From Rhodococcus phenolicus (GTDB taxonomy: Bacteria; Actinomycetota; Actinomycetes; Mycobacteriales; Mycobacteriaceae), in contig NZ_LRRH01000039.1 of NCBI RefSeq assembly GCF_001646785.1, positions 34,874-98,873 on the forward strand: 64,000 bases of DNA, read 5' to 3'. Of the stretch, positions 25,822 through 33,446 are shown one piece after another; the stretch's first letter is position 1; each line of letters begins with the position of its first letter. A program made the translations under genes and the position numbers. Below the pieces are notes generated by a model that searched no databases, was not told the DNA's origin, and saw only the letters and a list, made by a program, of their open reading frames with translations.

Positions 25822-26457
25822 ATGAGCACCCACCTCCCCCGCCCGGGCCGCCGTCGCGCGAGGCGCGACGGCCGCACCCGTACCCGCATCCTCGATGCCG
25901 CCGAAACCCTGTTCGCGACGAACGGTTTCGACGCCACCGCGACCGCGACGATCGCCGCGACCGCAGACGTGCCGAAAGGCCTGATCTTCTACTACTTCCC
26001 GACGAAGGAGGCCATCCTCGACACGCTCGTCGCCGAACGGATGCCGGCCGAACCGATCACCGACGTGACCGCGCTCGTCGAACCCGGCGATCCCGCGGCG
26101 AGCCTCGTCAACCTGGACACCGCGCTGAACCTGCGGGATCACCGGTCACCCGTGCTCCGGGTGATCATCTGGCGCGAAGCCGCCGGCCACCCCGACGTGC
26201 GGACCCACCTGCACCGGCTGCGCTCGAACCTGCACGACGTCACGATGCGGCTGCTGCAGGCCAGCGCACCAGGGCCGGTGCAGCCGGGCACCCTACGTGC
26301 CTGCGCGACCACGTGGGTGTCGGCGATGTTCTCGGCGGCGAGCATCGACCGGCTGCTCGACCTCGACGGGCCGGCCCGCAACCGCGAGGATCTGCGCACC
26401 GTGGCGCGGGTCGTCGCAGCCGGGATGACCGGCATGGGGACGGTGTCGTTCGGCTGA
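25822..26457 (+). CDS. TetR-family transcriptional regulator
   Basis: About 211 residues. The helix-turn-helix is RILDAAETLFATNGFDATATATIAATADVPKGLIFYYFPTKEAIL. The ligand domain ends RVVAAGMTGMGT. The ATG at 25822 (MSTHLPRPGRRR) is preferred because the basic tail starts there; a GTG at 25771 is also in frame. It lies downstream of the SPW gene in the same direction, which is its most likely target, but no operator was identified. Confidence 0.82.
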   Translation: MSTHLPRPGRRRARRDGRTRTRILDAAETLFATNGFDATATATIAATADVPKGLIFYYFPTKEAILDTLVAERMPAEPITDVTALVEPGDPAASLVNLDTALNLRDHRSPVLRVIIWREAAGHPDVRTHLHRLRSNLHDVTMRLLQASAPGPVQPGTLRACATTWVSAMFSAASIDRLLDLDGPARNREDLRTVARVVAAGMTGMGTVSFG

Positions 26458-26473
26458 CCGGCACGGTCAGCCG
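26451..26473. terminator. Convergent terminator TetR / racemase
   Basis: Perfect 10-bp arms CGGCTGACCG and CGGTCAGCCG with a 3-nt loop, overlapping both stop codons. Confidence 0.6.
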
Positions 26474-27243
26474 ACGGCATCACCGGCGGGAGCGAGCAGG
26501 ATCCGTCCGGCCTCGAAGGCCCGGGCACCGTCGGGCAGTGCACCGGGCTCACCACTGAGAAACACTTCGACGCGGCCCGACCCATGGTTCGAACGGTCCA
26601 GCGCATCTATGCGGCGCAGGGTCTGGCGTGCAACGGCCTCGGCACTGTCGAACAGTCGCACGCCCTGCGGCAGCTGCGCCGCGATCGAGTCCGCGACCAG
26701 CGGATAGTGGGTACAGCCGAGCACCACACCGGTGACATCCGCCGGGGTCCGCGCGACGGCGGATGCGATGGCCGCGGCGGCTCCGGCCCGGTCGCCGCGG
26801 TCGATCGAGTCGGCCAGTCCGTGACACGCGACACCGACGACCTCGCTGCCGTTCGCGAACTGCGCGATGAGACCGGCCTGATAGCTGCTGGCGGTGGTCG
26901 CGGCGGTCGCCCAGATCGCCACGGACTCGCACGCCGCCGCGGCCGGTTTGATCGCCGGGACCGTGCCGACCACGGGGATTCCGTCGCCGAGGTCGCGGCG
27001 GACCTCGGCGAGCGCGGTGACGGATGCGGTGTTGCACGGCAGTACGACGACCTCGGCTCCGCGCCGTACCGCCCGCCGGGCCGTGGTGACGACCTGTTCG
27101 ATCACCCAGTCCCGCGGCTTCGGACCCCACGGCGCACCGTCCGGATCCATCGACAGCATCAGGTCCAGGTCGGGCCGCAATCGGCGCAGCCACGCCGAGG
27201 TCGGCAGCAGGCCGAAACCCGAGTCGATGAGCGCAACGATCAC
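26467..27243 (-). CDS. murI: Glutamate racemase-family protein
   Basis: A 258-residue Asp/Glu racemase. Both catalytic cysteines are visible in VVLPCNTAS (N-terminal domain) and LGCTHYPLV (C-terminal domain), and DSGFGLL opens the protein as in MurI. MurI supplies D-glutamate for peptidoglycan. There is no cell-wall neighbour here, and the opening segment LLPTSAWLRRLRPDLDLMLSMDPDGAPWG diverges from typical MurI. It may therefore be a second racemase rather than the housekeeping copy. Confidence 0.78.
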   Translation of the reverse strand: MIVALIDSGFGLLPTSAWLRRLRPDLDLMLSMDPDGAPWGPKPRDWVIEQVVTTARRAVRRGAEVVVLPCNTASVTALAEVRRDLGDGIPVVGTVPAIKPAAAACESVAIWATAATTASSYQAGLIAQFANGSEVVGVACHGLADSIDRGDRAGAAAAIASAVARTPADVTGVVLGCTHYPLVADSIAAQLPQGVRLFDSAEAVARQTLRRIDALDRSNHGSGRVEVFLSGEPGALPDGARAFEAGRILLAPAGDAVG

Positions 27244-27304
27244 GGTACGAATCTAGCGCGCGGCGCCGACCGGACCTGCGGGGGCAGGCGCGGACCGTGT
27301 CCGG

Positions 27305-28510
27305 TCACGACGTGGGAGCGAGCATCTCCTCGATCGGTGCCCCGGCCGCGATCTTCGCGCGGGTCTTCATCACCTGCGCCGGCAGGCCGCCGCCGACGAC
27401 ACCGACCAGGCGCCCGTCCCGCTCGTAGTAGACGAGGAACTTGCGGCCGTCGTCGCGCACGACGTGCACGGTGTCCTGCGCCGAGACCGCCCCCAGGCCC
27501 TGGATCTTGAGGTCGTACTGGTCGCTCCAGAAGTACGGGACCTGCGCGGCCCGGTCGCTCTCGTCACCGAGCAGCGCCTTCGCCAGCACCGAGGCCTGCT
27601 CGCCGGCGCTCGTCCAGTGCTCGACGCGCTTGCGGCCACCGTCGGGTAGCTGCCAGGACGCCACATCGCCGACCGCCCACACGTGACCGGCGGACGTGCG
27701 GCCCGCGGTGTCGCACACCACGCCGTTGTCGACCGTCACGCCGGAACCGTCCAGCCATTCGGTGACCGGGACCGACCCGATGCCGAGAACGACGAGGTCC
27801 ACCGCGATCTCGGTGCCGTCCCCCAGGACCGCGCCGGTGACCCGGCCGTCGCCGCGCAACTCGGTGAGGCCGACACCCGACCGCACGTCGACACCCTCAC
27901 CGGTGTGCAGGCGCTCGACGAACGTGCCGACCTCGGTGCCCAGCACCGACGCGAGCGGAGTGGGCTGTGGCTCGACGAGCACGACGTCCATGCCGCAGGC
28001 CCGCAGACTCGCCGCGACCTCGCAGCCGATGAAACCGGCGCCGACGATCAGGGCCCGGCCGCCCGGGGTGATGTCGCCGCGCAGGCCCACGCTGTCCTCG
28101 ACGGACCGAAGCACGTGGACGCCGGCCAGGTCGGGCAGCCCGGGGATGCGGCGCGGACGCAGGCCCGTCGCGATGATCAGCTCGTCGTAACCGAGCGTGG
28201 TGCCGTCGGCCAGAGCGACGGTGCGCGCGGCGTCGTCGAGCGACTCCACCGCGACACCGAGTCGCAGGTCGATGCGCTGCTCGTCGAAGAACTCGCGGGG
28301 CCGCAGGGTGGTGTCCTCGCGTTCGCCGCGGATCACGTCCTTGGACAGCGGAGGCCGGTCGTACGGCAGGTGCTCCTCGGCCCCGACCAGCACGATCTCA
28401 CCGTCGAATCCGGCGCGCCGCAGTTCCTCGGCGGTCCGGACCCCGGCCAGCCCGGCGCCGACGACGACGACCTTCCCGGTCGCGTCCGCGGTCCCATGAT
28501 CAGTCGACAC
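27305..28510 (-). CDS. FAD-dependent NAD(P)H oxidoreductase (ferredoxin/rubredoxin reductase type)
   Basis: A 401-residue flavoprotein with two Rossmann motifs: VVVVGAGLAGVRTAEELR for FAD near residue 13 and ALIVGAGFIGCEVAASLR for NAD(P)H near residue 155. VWAVGDVASW is the second FAD-contact motif, and PYDRPPLSKD is typical of ferredoxin and rubredoxin reductases of oxygenase systems. The C-terminal reductase domain carries FWSDQYDLKIQGLG. No ferredoxin or oxygenase gene is adjacent, so the electron acceptor is unknown. A stress-type promoter candidate lies upstream. Confidence 0.85.
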   Translation of the reverse strand: MSTDHGTADATGKVVVVGAGLAGVRTAEELRRAGFDGEIVLVGAEEHLPYDRPPLSKDVIRGEREDTTLRPREFFDEQRIDLRLGVAVESLDDAARTVALADGTTLGYDELIIATGLRPRRIPGLPDLAGVHVLRSVEDSVGLRGDITPGGRALIVGAGFIGCEVAASLRACGMDVVLVEPQPTPLASVLGTEVGTFVERLHTGEGVDVRSGVGLTELRGDGRVTGAVLGDGTEIAVDLVVLGIGSVPVTEWLDGSGVTVDNGVVCDTAGRTSAGHVWAVGDVASWQLPDGGRKRVEHWTSAGEQASVLAKALLGDESDRAAQVPYFWSDQYDLKIQGLGAVSAQDTVHVVRDDGRKFLVYYERDGRLVGVVGGGLPAQVMKTRAKIAAGAPIEEMLAPTS

Positions 28511-28549
28511 GTGTTCATCCTTCGATTGTGGTGACGCCGGTCACCCCCG

Positions 28550-28574
28550 ATACCGTTCAACTTTTCTACCAAAC
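28550..28574 (-). promoter_or_regulatory. SigF/SigB-like promoter candidate
   Basis: On the minus strand GTTT (28574-28571), a 15-nt spacer and CGGTAT (28555-28550) resemble the general-stress sigma consensus GTTT-N15-17-GGGTAT, 40 nt upstream of the flavoprotein start. Confidence 0.4.
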
Positions 28575-28732
28575 GGTGAGGTCGGGCGACAGTCCTACGG
28601 TGCGGCGACCGTCGAGGGAAACACCGTGCGCCTGCATGCCATCGGGGGGTGGGAGTCACTAGAGTCGAGGGCAACGTGCAGACAACGGAGTCGACCACGG
28701 ACACCACCGGCAGCGCTTCCGAGGAGTCCCCC

Positions 28733-29194
28733 ATGACCAGCGACAGCGGCGCAGGGTTCAGCCGCGTACAGTTCGGCGTCGGCACCTCGCCCGGCCCCGT
28801 CGACACTCAGGGCCGCACGATCATCGCCGACGCCGTCGTCGCGAAGATCGCCGGCATCGCCACCCGCGAGATCAGCGGTGTGTTCGACGTGGGTGCCGGC
28901 ACGACCCGGGTCGTCGGCGCGCTGCGCGACCGGATCCCCGGGGCGCGCATCAACCACGGGCAGGGCGTGGCCGTCGAGGTCGGCGAGAAGCAGGCCGCGA
29001 TCGACATCGGCATCGTCGCCGAGTACGGCGTGGCACTGCACGAACTCGCGGTCGCGATCCGGCACAACGTGATCGGCGCGGTCGAACGGATGACCGGCCT
29101 CGAGGTCACCGAGGTCAACATCACCGTGTTCGACGTCGTGCTGCACGACGAAGCGGCCGGTCTCGTCGACGACGCCAAGCCGCGAGTGCAGTGA
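28733..29194 (+). CDS. Asp23/Gls24-family envelope stress protein
   Basis: A 153-residue Asp23 protein: GRTIIADAVVAKIAGIATREISGVFDVGAG, then IDIGIVAEYGVALHELAVAIRHNVIGAVERMTGLEVTEVNITVFDVVL. In Gram-positives Asp23 proteins coat the inner face of the membrane and support envelope homeostasis. The ATG at 28733 is chosen for GAGGAG 6 nt upstream; GTG starts at 28649 and 28676 would add a Thr/Ser-rich tail. It leads a four-gene overlapping operon with a DUF2273-like protein, a second Asp23 protein and an AmaP-like anchor. Confidence 0.87.
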   Translation: MTSDSGAGFSRVQFGVGTSPGPVDTQGRTIIADAVVAKIAGIATREISGVFDVGAGTTRVVGALRDRIPGARINHGQGVAVEVGEKQAAIDIGIVAEYGVALHELAVAIRHNVIGAVERMTGLEVTEVNITVFDVVLHDEAAGLVDDAKPRVQ

Positions 29195-29553
29195 CGATCG
29201 CCGGGACGCCGTCCACGGCCGGGCTCGCCGAGCTCGTCGCCGACGCCGTGCTCGCCGTCCCCGATGTGGTGGGCCTGCACGGTGGCGTCTTCGGCGAGAT
29301 CGCCACCTACCTGCCGGGTCGTCGCGTCGAGGGCATCCGGATCGGGTGCGACCTGTGCGCCGTGCACATCGTCGCCCGCTACCCGGCAGACCTGCGGGCG
29401 GTCGCCGAAGCGGTGCGGGCGCGGGTCTCGGCGATGGTCACGGTGCCCGTGCAGGTGACGATCGAAGATCTGCGCACCGGCGACGACACCCGTCCCGGCG
29501 TGAGCCCCCGTCCGGACGAGAACCCCGACGAGAACACAGAGGCGGCACCGTGA
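29191..29553 (+). CDS. Hypothetical protein in the Asp23 operon
   Basis: A 120-residue protein starting at the GTG that overlaps the preceding Asp23 stop. It has a small alpha/beta domain (LAELVADAVLAVPDVVGLHGGVFGEIATYLPGRRVEGIRIG ... VAEAVRARVSAMVTVPVQVTIEDL) reminiscent of a shortened Asp23 fold, then an acidic Pro/Glu tail. No membrane segment. It is common beside actinobacterial Asp23 genes; a role with Asp23 at the membrane is inferred from coupling. Confidence 0.75.
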   Translation: MTIAGTPSTAGLAELVADAVLAVPDVVGLHGGVFGEIATYLPGRRVEGIRIGCDLCAVHIVARYPADLRAVAEAVRARVSAMVTVPVQVTIEDLRTGDDTRPGVSPRPDENPDENTEAAP

Positions 29554-29744
29554 ACCACACGCCCATCAACAACACCGTCATTGGTCTCCTCGCGGGACTG
29601 CTGCTGGCCATCGCGGGCATCCTCGGAGGATTCAGCGGACTGCTGTTCGGGGTACTGCTCGGCGCCCTCGGCATGGCCATCGGCGCGCACCGCGACGGCC
29701 TGCTCGACCTCGGCGCCCTGCTCAGGAGCCGGGGTCGTGGCTGA
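29550..29744 (+). CDS. Small DUF2273-like membrane protein of the Asp23 operon
   Basis: A 64-residue protein with two hydrophobic helices separated by GGFSG (TVIGLLAGLLLAIAGILGGFSGLLFGVLLGALGMAIGAH) and a short cytosolic tail. Size and topology fit the DUF2273 proteins that accompany Asp23/AmaP. The GTG at 29550 overlaps the previous stop, and its own stop lies within the next gene. Confidence 0.8.
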   Translation: MNHTPINNTVIGLLAGLLLAIAGILGGFSGLLFGVLLGALGMAIGAHRDGLLDLGALLRSRGRG

Positions 29745-30747
29745 CACGAATCCACCGGTCCCGGCCGGGCCGCGCACGCTCACCGTCCCGGCCCCGGAGG
29801 ACACACGCGGTCACCGCGGCTCGCTGGTGATCAAGGACCGCGCGGTCGAGCGGATCGCGACGGCCGCGGCGTTGCAGGTGCCCGGTGTGGTCCGCCGCAG
29901 CAGTGGGCTGAGCCTGCTGACCGGTCGCGAACTGCCGCGGGCCGACGTGACCACGGGCGGCAACGCCGTCGCCGTCAACCTGTACGTCGCCGCCGAATGG
30001 CCGTACGACGCGGCGATGCTAACCCGCCGCGTGCACGACTCGGTCGAGCGGCAACTGCGCGAACTCACCGGTCTGTCCGTGCACGAGCTGAACGTGCTCG
30101 TCGCCGCGACCGCAGTCCCCGAAGAGGACGCGGGCACCGAGCCGGCGATGCCCGTCGAGTACCTCGAATCGGACATCGTCGCCGCCCGCACCGAACCGCG
30201 CACGCCGATTCCCGTCGTCGCACCGCTGCCACCTCTCGCCTATCCGGCGGCCGCTCCCGCCGCCGCGCTCATCGCCGTCGCGGCGCTGCTCCTGGCGTTC
30301 ACGGCCGCGCGGGAACTGCTCATCGTGCGCGGCACGTACGGCGGCGCACCGTGGTTGCGGAACTCGTTCGAATGGTTCGGCCGGCTGCACTGGGAACCGT
30401 GGATAGCACCGGCCGCCGCGGCGTGTGTCGCCGTGGGGATCGTGCTGCTCGTGGTGGCCTGCAAACCGCGGCGACGCACCCACCTGCCGCTGCAGGTCGA
30501 CGGTCCGGTGCCGACGGTGTGGATGCGGCGCACCGACCTCGCCCGGATGTGCAGCGCCCATGCGTCGGCGCTCACGGGGGTCGGCACCGCCCGCACCGTG
30601 GTCGACCGGCGGCGCGCCGTCGTCCGGATCACCGTCGAGGACGAGACCCCGGTCGCCGAACTCACCGCCGCGGTGCGGGCGGCGGTGGAACCGAATCTGG
30701 CACTGCTCGCGAAGCCGATCCCCCTCGTCGTGAAGGTCAACCGGTGA
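29737..30747 (+). CDS. Asp23/Gls24 protein with membrane-anchored C-terminal domain
   Basis: A 336-residue protein. The N-terminal Asp23 domain (about 20-130) is GSLVIKDRAVERIATAAALQVPGVVRRSSGLS...TGLSVHELNVLV. After a linker come two transmembrane helices (PAAALIAVAALLLAFTAA near 170-185 and IAPAAAACVAVGIVLLVVA near 220-240). The C-terminal domain (ARMCSAHASALTGVGTARTVV...VVRITVEDET) resembles DUF6286. The GTG at 29737 overlaps the preceding stop. It may tether the soluble Asp23 partner to the membrane. Confidence 0.82.
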   Translation: MADTNPPVPAGPRTLTVPAPEDTRGHRGSLVIKDRAVERIATAAALQVPGVVRRSSGLSLLTGRELPRADVTTGGNAVAVNLYVAAEWPYDAAMLTRRVHDSVERQLRELTGLSVHELNVLVAATAVPEEDAGTEPAMPVEYLESDIVAARTEPRTPIPVVAPLPPLAYPAAAPAAALIAVAALLLAFTAARELLIVRGTYGGAPWLRNSFEWFGRLHWEPWIAPAAAACVAVGIVLLVVACKPRRRTHLPLQVDGPVPTVWMRRTDLARMCSAHASALTGVGTARTVVDRRRAVVRITVEDETPVAELTAAVRAAVEPNLALLAKPIPLVVKVNR

Positions 30748-31307
30748 AACTGCGCACCGTACTGGTCAATCGGTTCGTCACCTTCGGTGTCGGGCTCTTC
30801 CTGCTCGGCGTGGGCGCCTTCGCGTTGGGCTGGGTGGGCAGGGTGCCGTTCACCCGGGACTCGCTCGCGCGTCTCGACCGGCCCCGCGTCATCGACGTGC
30901 CCGACCAGCCGTGGTGGACCGCGGCGCTGTGGGGCGCGGTCGCGGTGGGCCTGACCGTCGGGATCGTGCTGCTCGTGGTGAACCTGTCACGGCGCCGCAC
31001 CTCCACCGTGCAGCTCTACGACCAGGTCACCGACGCCACGCTCGGCGTCGAGCTCGGCCCGGTCGCCGACGGCGTCGCCGCCGAGCTCGCGGCGCTGCCG
31101 GGGGTGAGGTCGGCGCGCGGGCGCGCCGTCGTCGAACGGCACCTGCCGACACTGTCGGTGATCGTGCACGCCGAACCGAACATCGATGTCGCCGAGTTCA
31201 CTTCGAGCGCGGAGGACACGGCGCAGCGCGCGGCCCGGGCACTCGGCGGCGCCCGGGTCGCCACCCAGGTGCTGCTGCACCTGGACCCGGCGGTCGAGGT
31301 GCGCTGA
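30744..31307 (+). CDS. AmaP-like alkaline shock membrane anchor
   Basis: A 187-residue protein with two N-terminal transmembrane helices (VTFGVGLFLLGVGAFALGWVG and TAALWGAVAVGLTVGIVLLVVNLS) and a cytosolic alpha/beta domain (VADGVAAELAALPGVRSARGRAVVERHLPTLSVIVHAEPN). This is the AmaP layout, the protein that anchors Asp23 in staphylococci. The GTG at 30744 overlaps the stop of the preceding gene (GTGA). It is the last gene of the operon. Confidence 0.8.
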   Translation: MKLRTVLVNRFVTFGVGLFLLGVGAFALGWVGRVPFTRDSLARLDRPRVIDVPDQPWWTAALWGAVAVGLTVGIVLLVVNLSRRRTSTVQLYDQVTDATLGVELGPVADGVAAELAALPGVRSARGRAVVERHLPTLSVIVHAEPNIDVAEFTSSAEDTAQRAARALGGARVATQVLLHLDPAVEVR

Positions 31308-31322
31308 GCGTCCCCGACGCAT

Positions 31323-32534
31323 TCAGAACATGACGCCGGCGAACGGGGCGCAGTCGGTCGCGAACAACCGCTCGGTCTGCGGCAACGCGGTCTCGTCGAG
31401 CACCCGGACCAGACCCGCGCGTTCGAGCTGGTGCCATCGGGTGCCGCCGAGCAGTGTCGCCGCGAACGCGGACACACCCATCTCGAGCTGCGGCGGGCCG
31501 GCCACCGGACCGGCACCGGCCGCGGAGATCTCGAAGGTTCCCGTGTTCTCCGGAAACAGGTCGTCGACGATCCTCAGCCGCACCGCGCCGTCACCCGCGA
31601 AAGCCCGGTTCCGCAGCGCTGCCGGCACGTCGAGCACACGCAACCACGTCTCGTCGCCTGCGCGACGCAGGCGCACCGCCCGGGAATCGGTGAACAACCA
31701 CGGCAGCGGATCGTCCTGCGGCATCGCGGTGAAGACGAACGTGTCGACCAGGTCCAGTGTCAGCAGGAACCGGATCAACCCGAGATATGCGGTGTGCGTC
31801 GGCGCGAAGAGGTCGTCGACGACGACGGTGCGGTCGTGGCCGCCGAACCAGCGGTCGACACCGACCGGACGATAACGCACGAACCCGTCCTCTGAACCCG
31901 AAACACCATGGACAGCAACATAGTTCGGACCGCGGTCGAACTGTGCCGACAACTCTCGGCCGCGCCACCACAGCGGGATTCGGTCGATGGTGCCGGGCCG
32001 TGACGGCGCGTGGTTCCGGGCGATCTGCGGGAGAAGTCGCCACGCCTCGTCCGGCTCGACCAGCCGCACCGGGCCTCCCTCTTGGACGGACGGACGCAGC
32101 ACCGCACGCCGCACATCCAGTTCCAGGGTGTGCGACGTGCTCGCCGAACCGTAACCGAAGCGCTCGTAGATGGTCGCCTCGGACGCACGCAGGGTCGCGA
32201 CCACCTCACCGCGGTCGCGGGCATCCCGCAACTGACAACGCATCAGCGCGCTCACGACCCCGCGCCGAGTGTGCGTCGGCAGCACCCCGACGTGGGTCAC
32301 GGCGGCGTGCGACACCCGCCGGCCACCGGGCAGGATCAGCCCGCTGGTCGCCGAATCCGCAGTCCCGACCATGGCGTCGTCGACGAACGCCCCGAGCGTG
32401 CGTCCCGGCTCGAACAACTCGCGCACCCGGTCCGGATCGAGCGGTGCCGGAGGCAGCCCGACCATGGCGGTGCGGAACAACTTCGACGACTCGAGCAACT
32501 CGGCGTCGGTGCCGAGGACGCGGATATCGGGCAT
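31323..32534 (-). CDS. eis: Eis-type GNAT N-acetyltransferase
   Basis: A 403-residue protein matching Eis in length and layout. An N-terminal GNAT domain has acetyl-CoA-binding VGVLPTHTRRGVVSALM. The central GNAT-like domain has RNHAPSRPGTIDRIPLWW, and a C-terminal sterol-carrier-like domain ends at Phe (CAPFAGVMF), whose carboxylate is the general base in Eis. Eis acetylates several amines of aminoglycosides and, in mycobacteria, host or bacterial proteins. The natural substrate here is unknown. It is a single gene, tail-to-tail with the Asp23 operon. Confidence 0.87.
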   Translation of the reverse strand: MPDIRVLGTDAELLESSKLFRTAMVGLPPAPLDPDRVRELFEPGRTLGAFVDDAMVGTADSATSGLILPGGRRVSHAAVTHVGVLPTHTRRGVVSALMRCQLRDARDRGEVVATLRASEATIYERFGYGSASTSHTLELDVRRAVLRPSVQEGGPVRLVEPDEAWRLLPQIARNHAPSRPGTIDRIPLWWRGRELSAQFDRGPNYVAVHGVSGSEDGFVRYRPVGVDRWFGGHDRTVVVDDLFAPTHTAYLGLIRFLLTLDLVDTFVFTAMPQDDPLPWLFTDSRAVRLRRAGDETWLRVLDVPAALRNRAFAGDGAVRLRIVDDLFPENTGTFEISAAGAGPVAGPPQLEMGVSAFAATLLGGTRWHQLERAGLVRVLDETALPQTERLFATDCAPFAGVMF

Positions 32535-32684
32535 GGGCGCAGCCTACGGGGAGAACCGGCCCACTTCGCGCGCACGCTCAGCGGGGCGTTGTCGAAGCCT
32601 TCGAGGCGCACCTGCCGCCGGAAGCGGGTCGCCCGGTAACCGTCGCGCTGGTCGTACACGACGACCGCGGACGTATTCGAGGCA

Positions 32685-33446
32685 TCATCCCCACACGGCC
32701 ATCACCGTGCACGCGGCGGCCACGACGACCACCGTGACGAGATCCCCGATCCCCCAGCGCGGCCGGGCAGGCATCACCGTCCGCTGCCCCCGCACGGCCA
32801 GCGCGTCGCCGAGGTCGCGGATCCGGCGCAACGAGACCGACACGACCGCACCCACGGCGTCGACGACCTGATGCCACAGTCCTCGTGGTGACGGCACGCC
32901 GGGCCGGCCGCGCAGGGCGCGGGCCGCGAAGACCATCCGAAACTCCTCGCGGATCGTGGGCAGCACCCGCAGCGCCAGGGTGCACGTGGTCACCCATTCG
33001 TCGACGGGGCACCGCAGCAGCCGCAGCGGCGCGAACAGCACCGGCAGGGCGTCGACGATGTCGCTCAGCCGGGTCGTCCACCCCACCAGCGACGCGACGA
33101 CCAGCAGCGCCACCCCCACCAGCACCGACCGCACATAGGGGTCCAGGCCGCCCCCGACCGCGTTGAGCACCCCGAAGAACGCGACGAACGCGAACACCCA
33201 CCACGGCACGGTGGGCACCGCGCCGCGCGGGATCCGCGCCACGACGATCGCGGTCGCGAGGACGACGCACAGCACGAGCAGGCTCGTCCACGTCGGAACG
33301 AACGCGACCGTCACCGCGAGGGCGGTGGCGGCGAGGAGTTTCGTACCGGCCCACAGCCGGTGTACGGGCGTTTCGCGCGGCACCGGCCGCAGCAGGATCA
33401 GGGGGCGCCGGGAGCGGGCGCTTCGTCTCGGGCCGCCGCGTCTCAT
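32685..33446 (-). CDS. ECF transporter T component (EcfT)
   Basis: A 253-residue membrane protein with about five hydrophobic helices (KLLAATALAVTVAFVPTWTSLLVLCVV, TVPWWVFAFVAFFGVLNAVGG) and the cytosolic coupling region carrying Ala-Arg-x motifs (MVFAARALRGRPG and DALAVRGQR), by which EcfT grips the two ATPases. The ATG overlaps the stop of the fused S-A-A gene (ATGA at 33443-33446). The two together can form a complete ECF importer. Confidence 0.85.
   Translation of the reverse strand: MRRGGPRRSARSRRPLILLRPVPRETPVHRLWAGTKLLAATALAVTVAFVPTWTSLLVLCVVLATAIVVARIPRGAVPTVPWWVFAFVAFFGVLNAVGGGLDPYVRSVLVGVALLVVASLVGWTTRLSDIVDALPVLFAPLRLLRCPVDEWVTTCTLALRVLPTIREEFRMVFAARALRGRPGVPSPRGLWHQVVDAVGAVVSVSLRRIRDLGDALAVRGQRTVMPARPRWGIGDLVTVVVVAAACTVMAVWG

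Noticed and set aside
32535..32684. Short minus-strand reading (MYDQRDGYRATRFRRQVRLEGF...) between eis and ecfT
   Set aside because: It runs out of frame into eis, has no clear ribosome site or recognisable family, and could not be told from chance.
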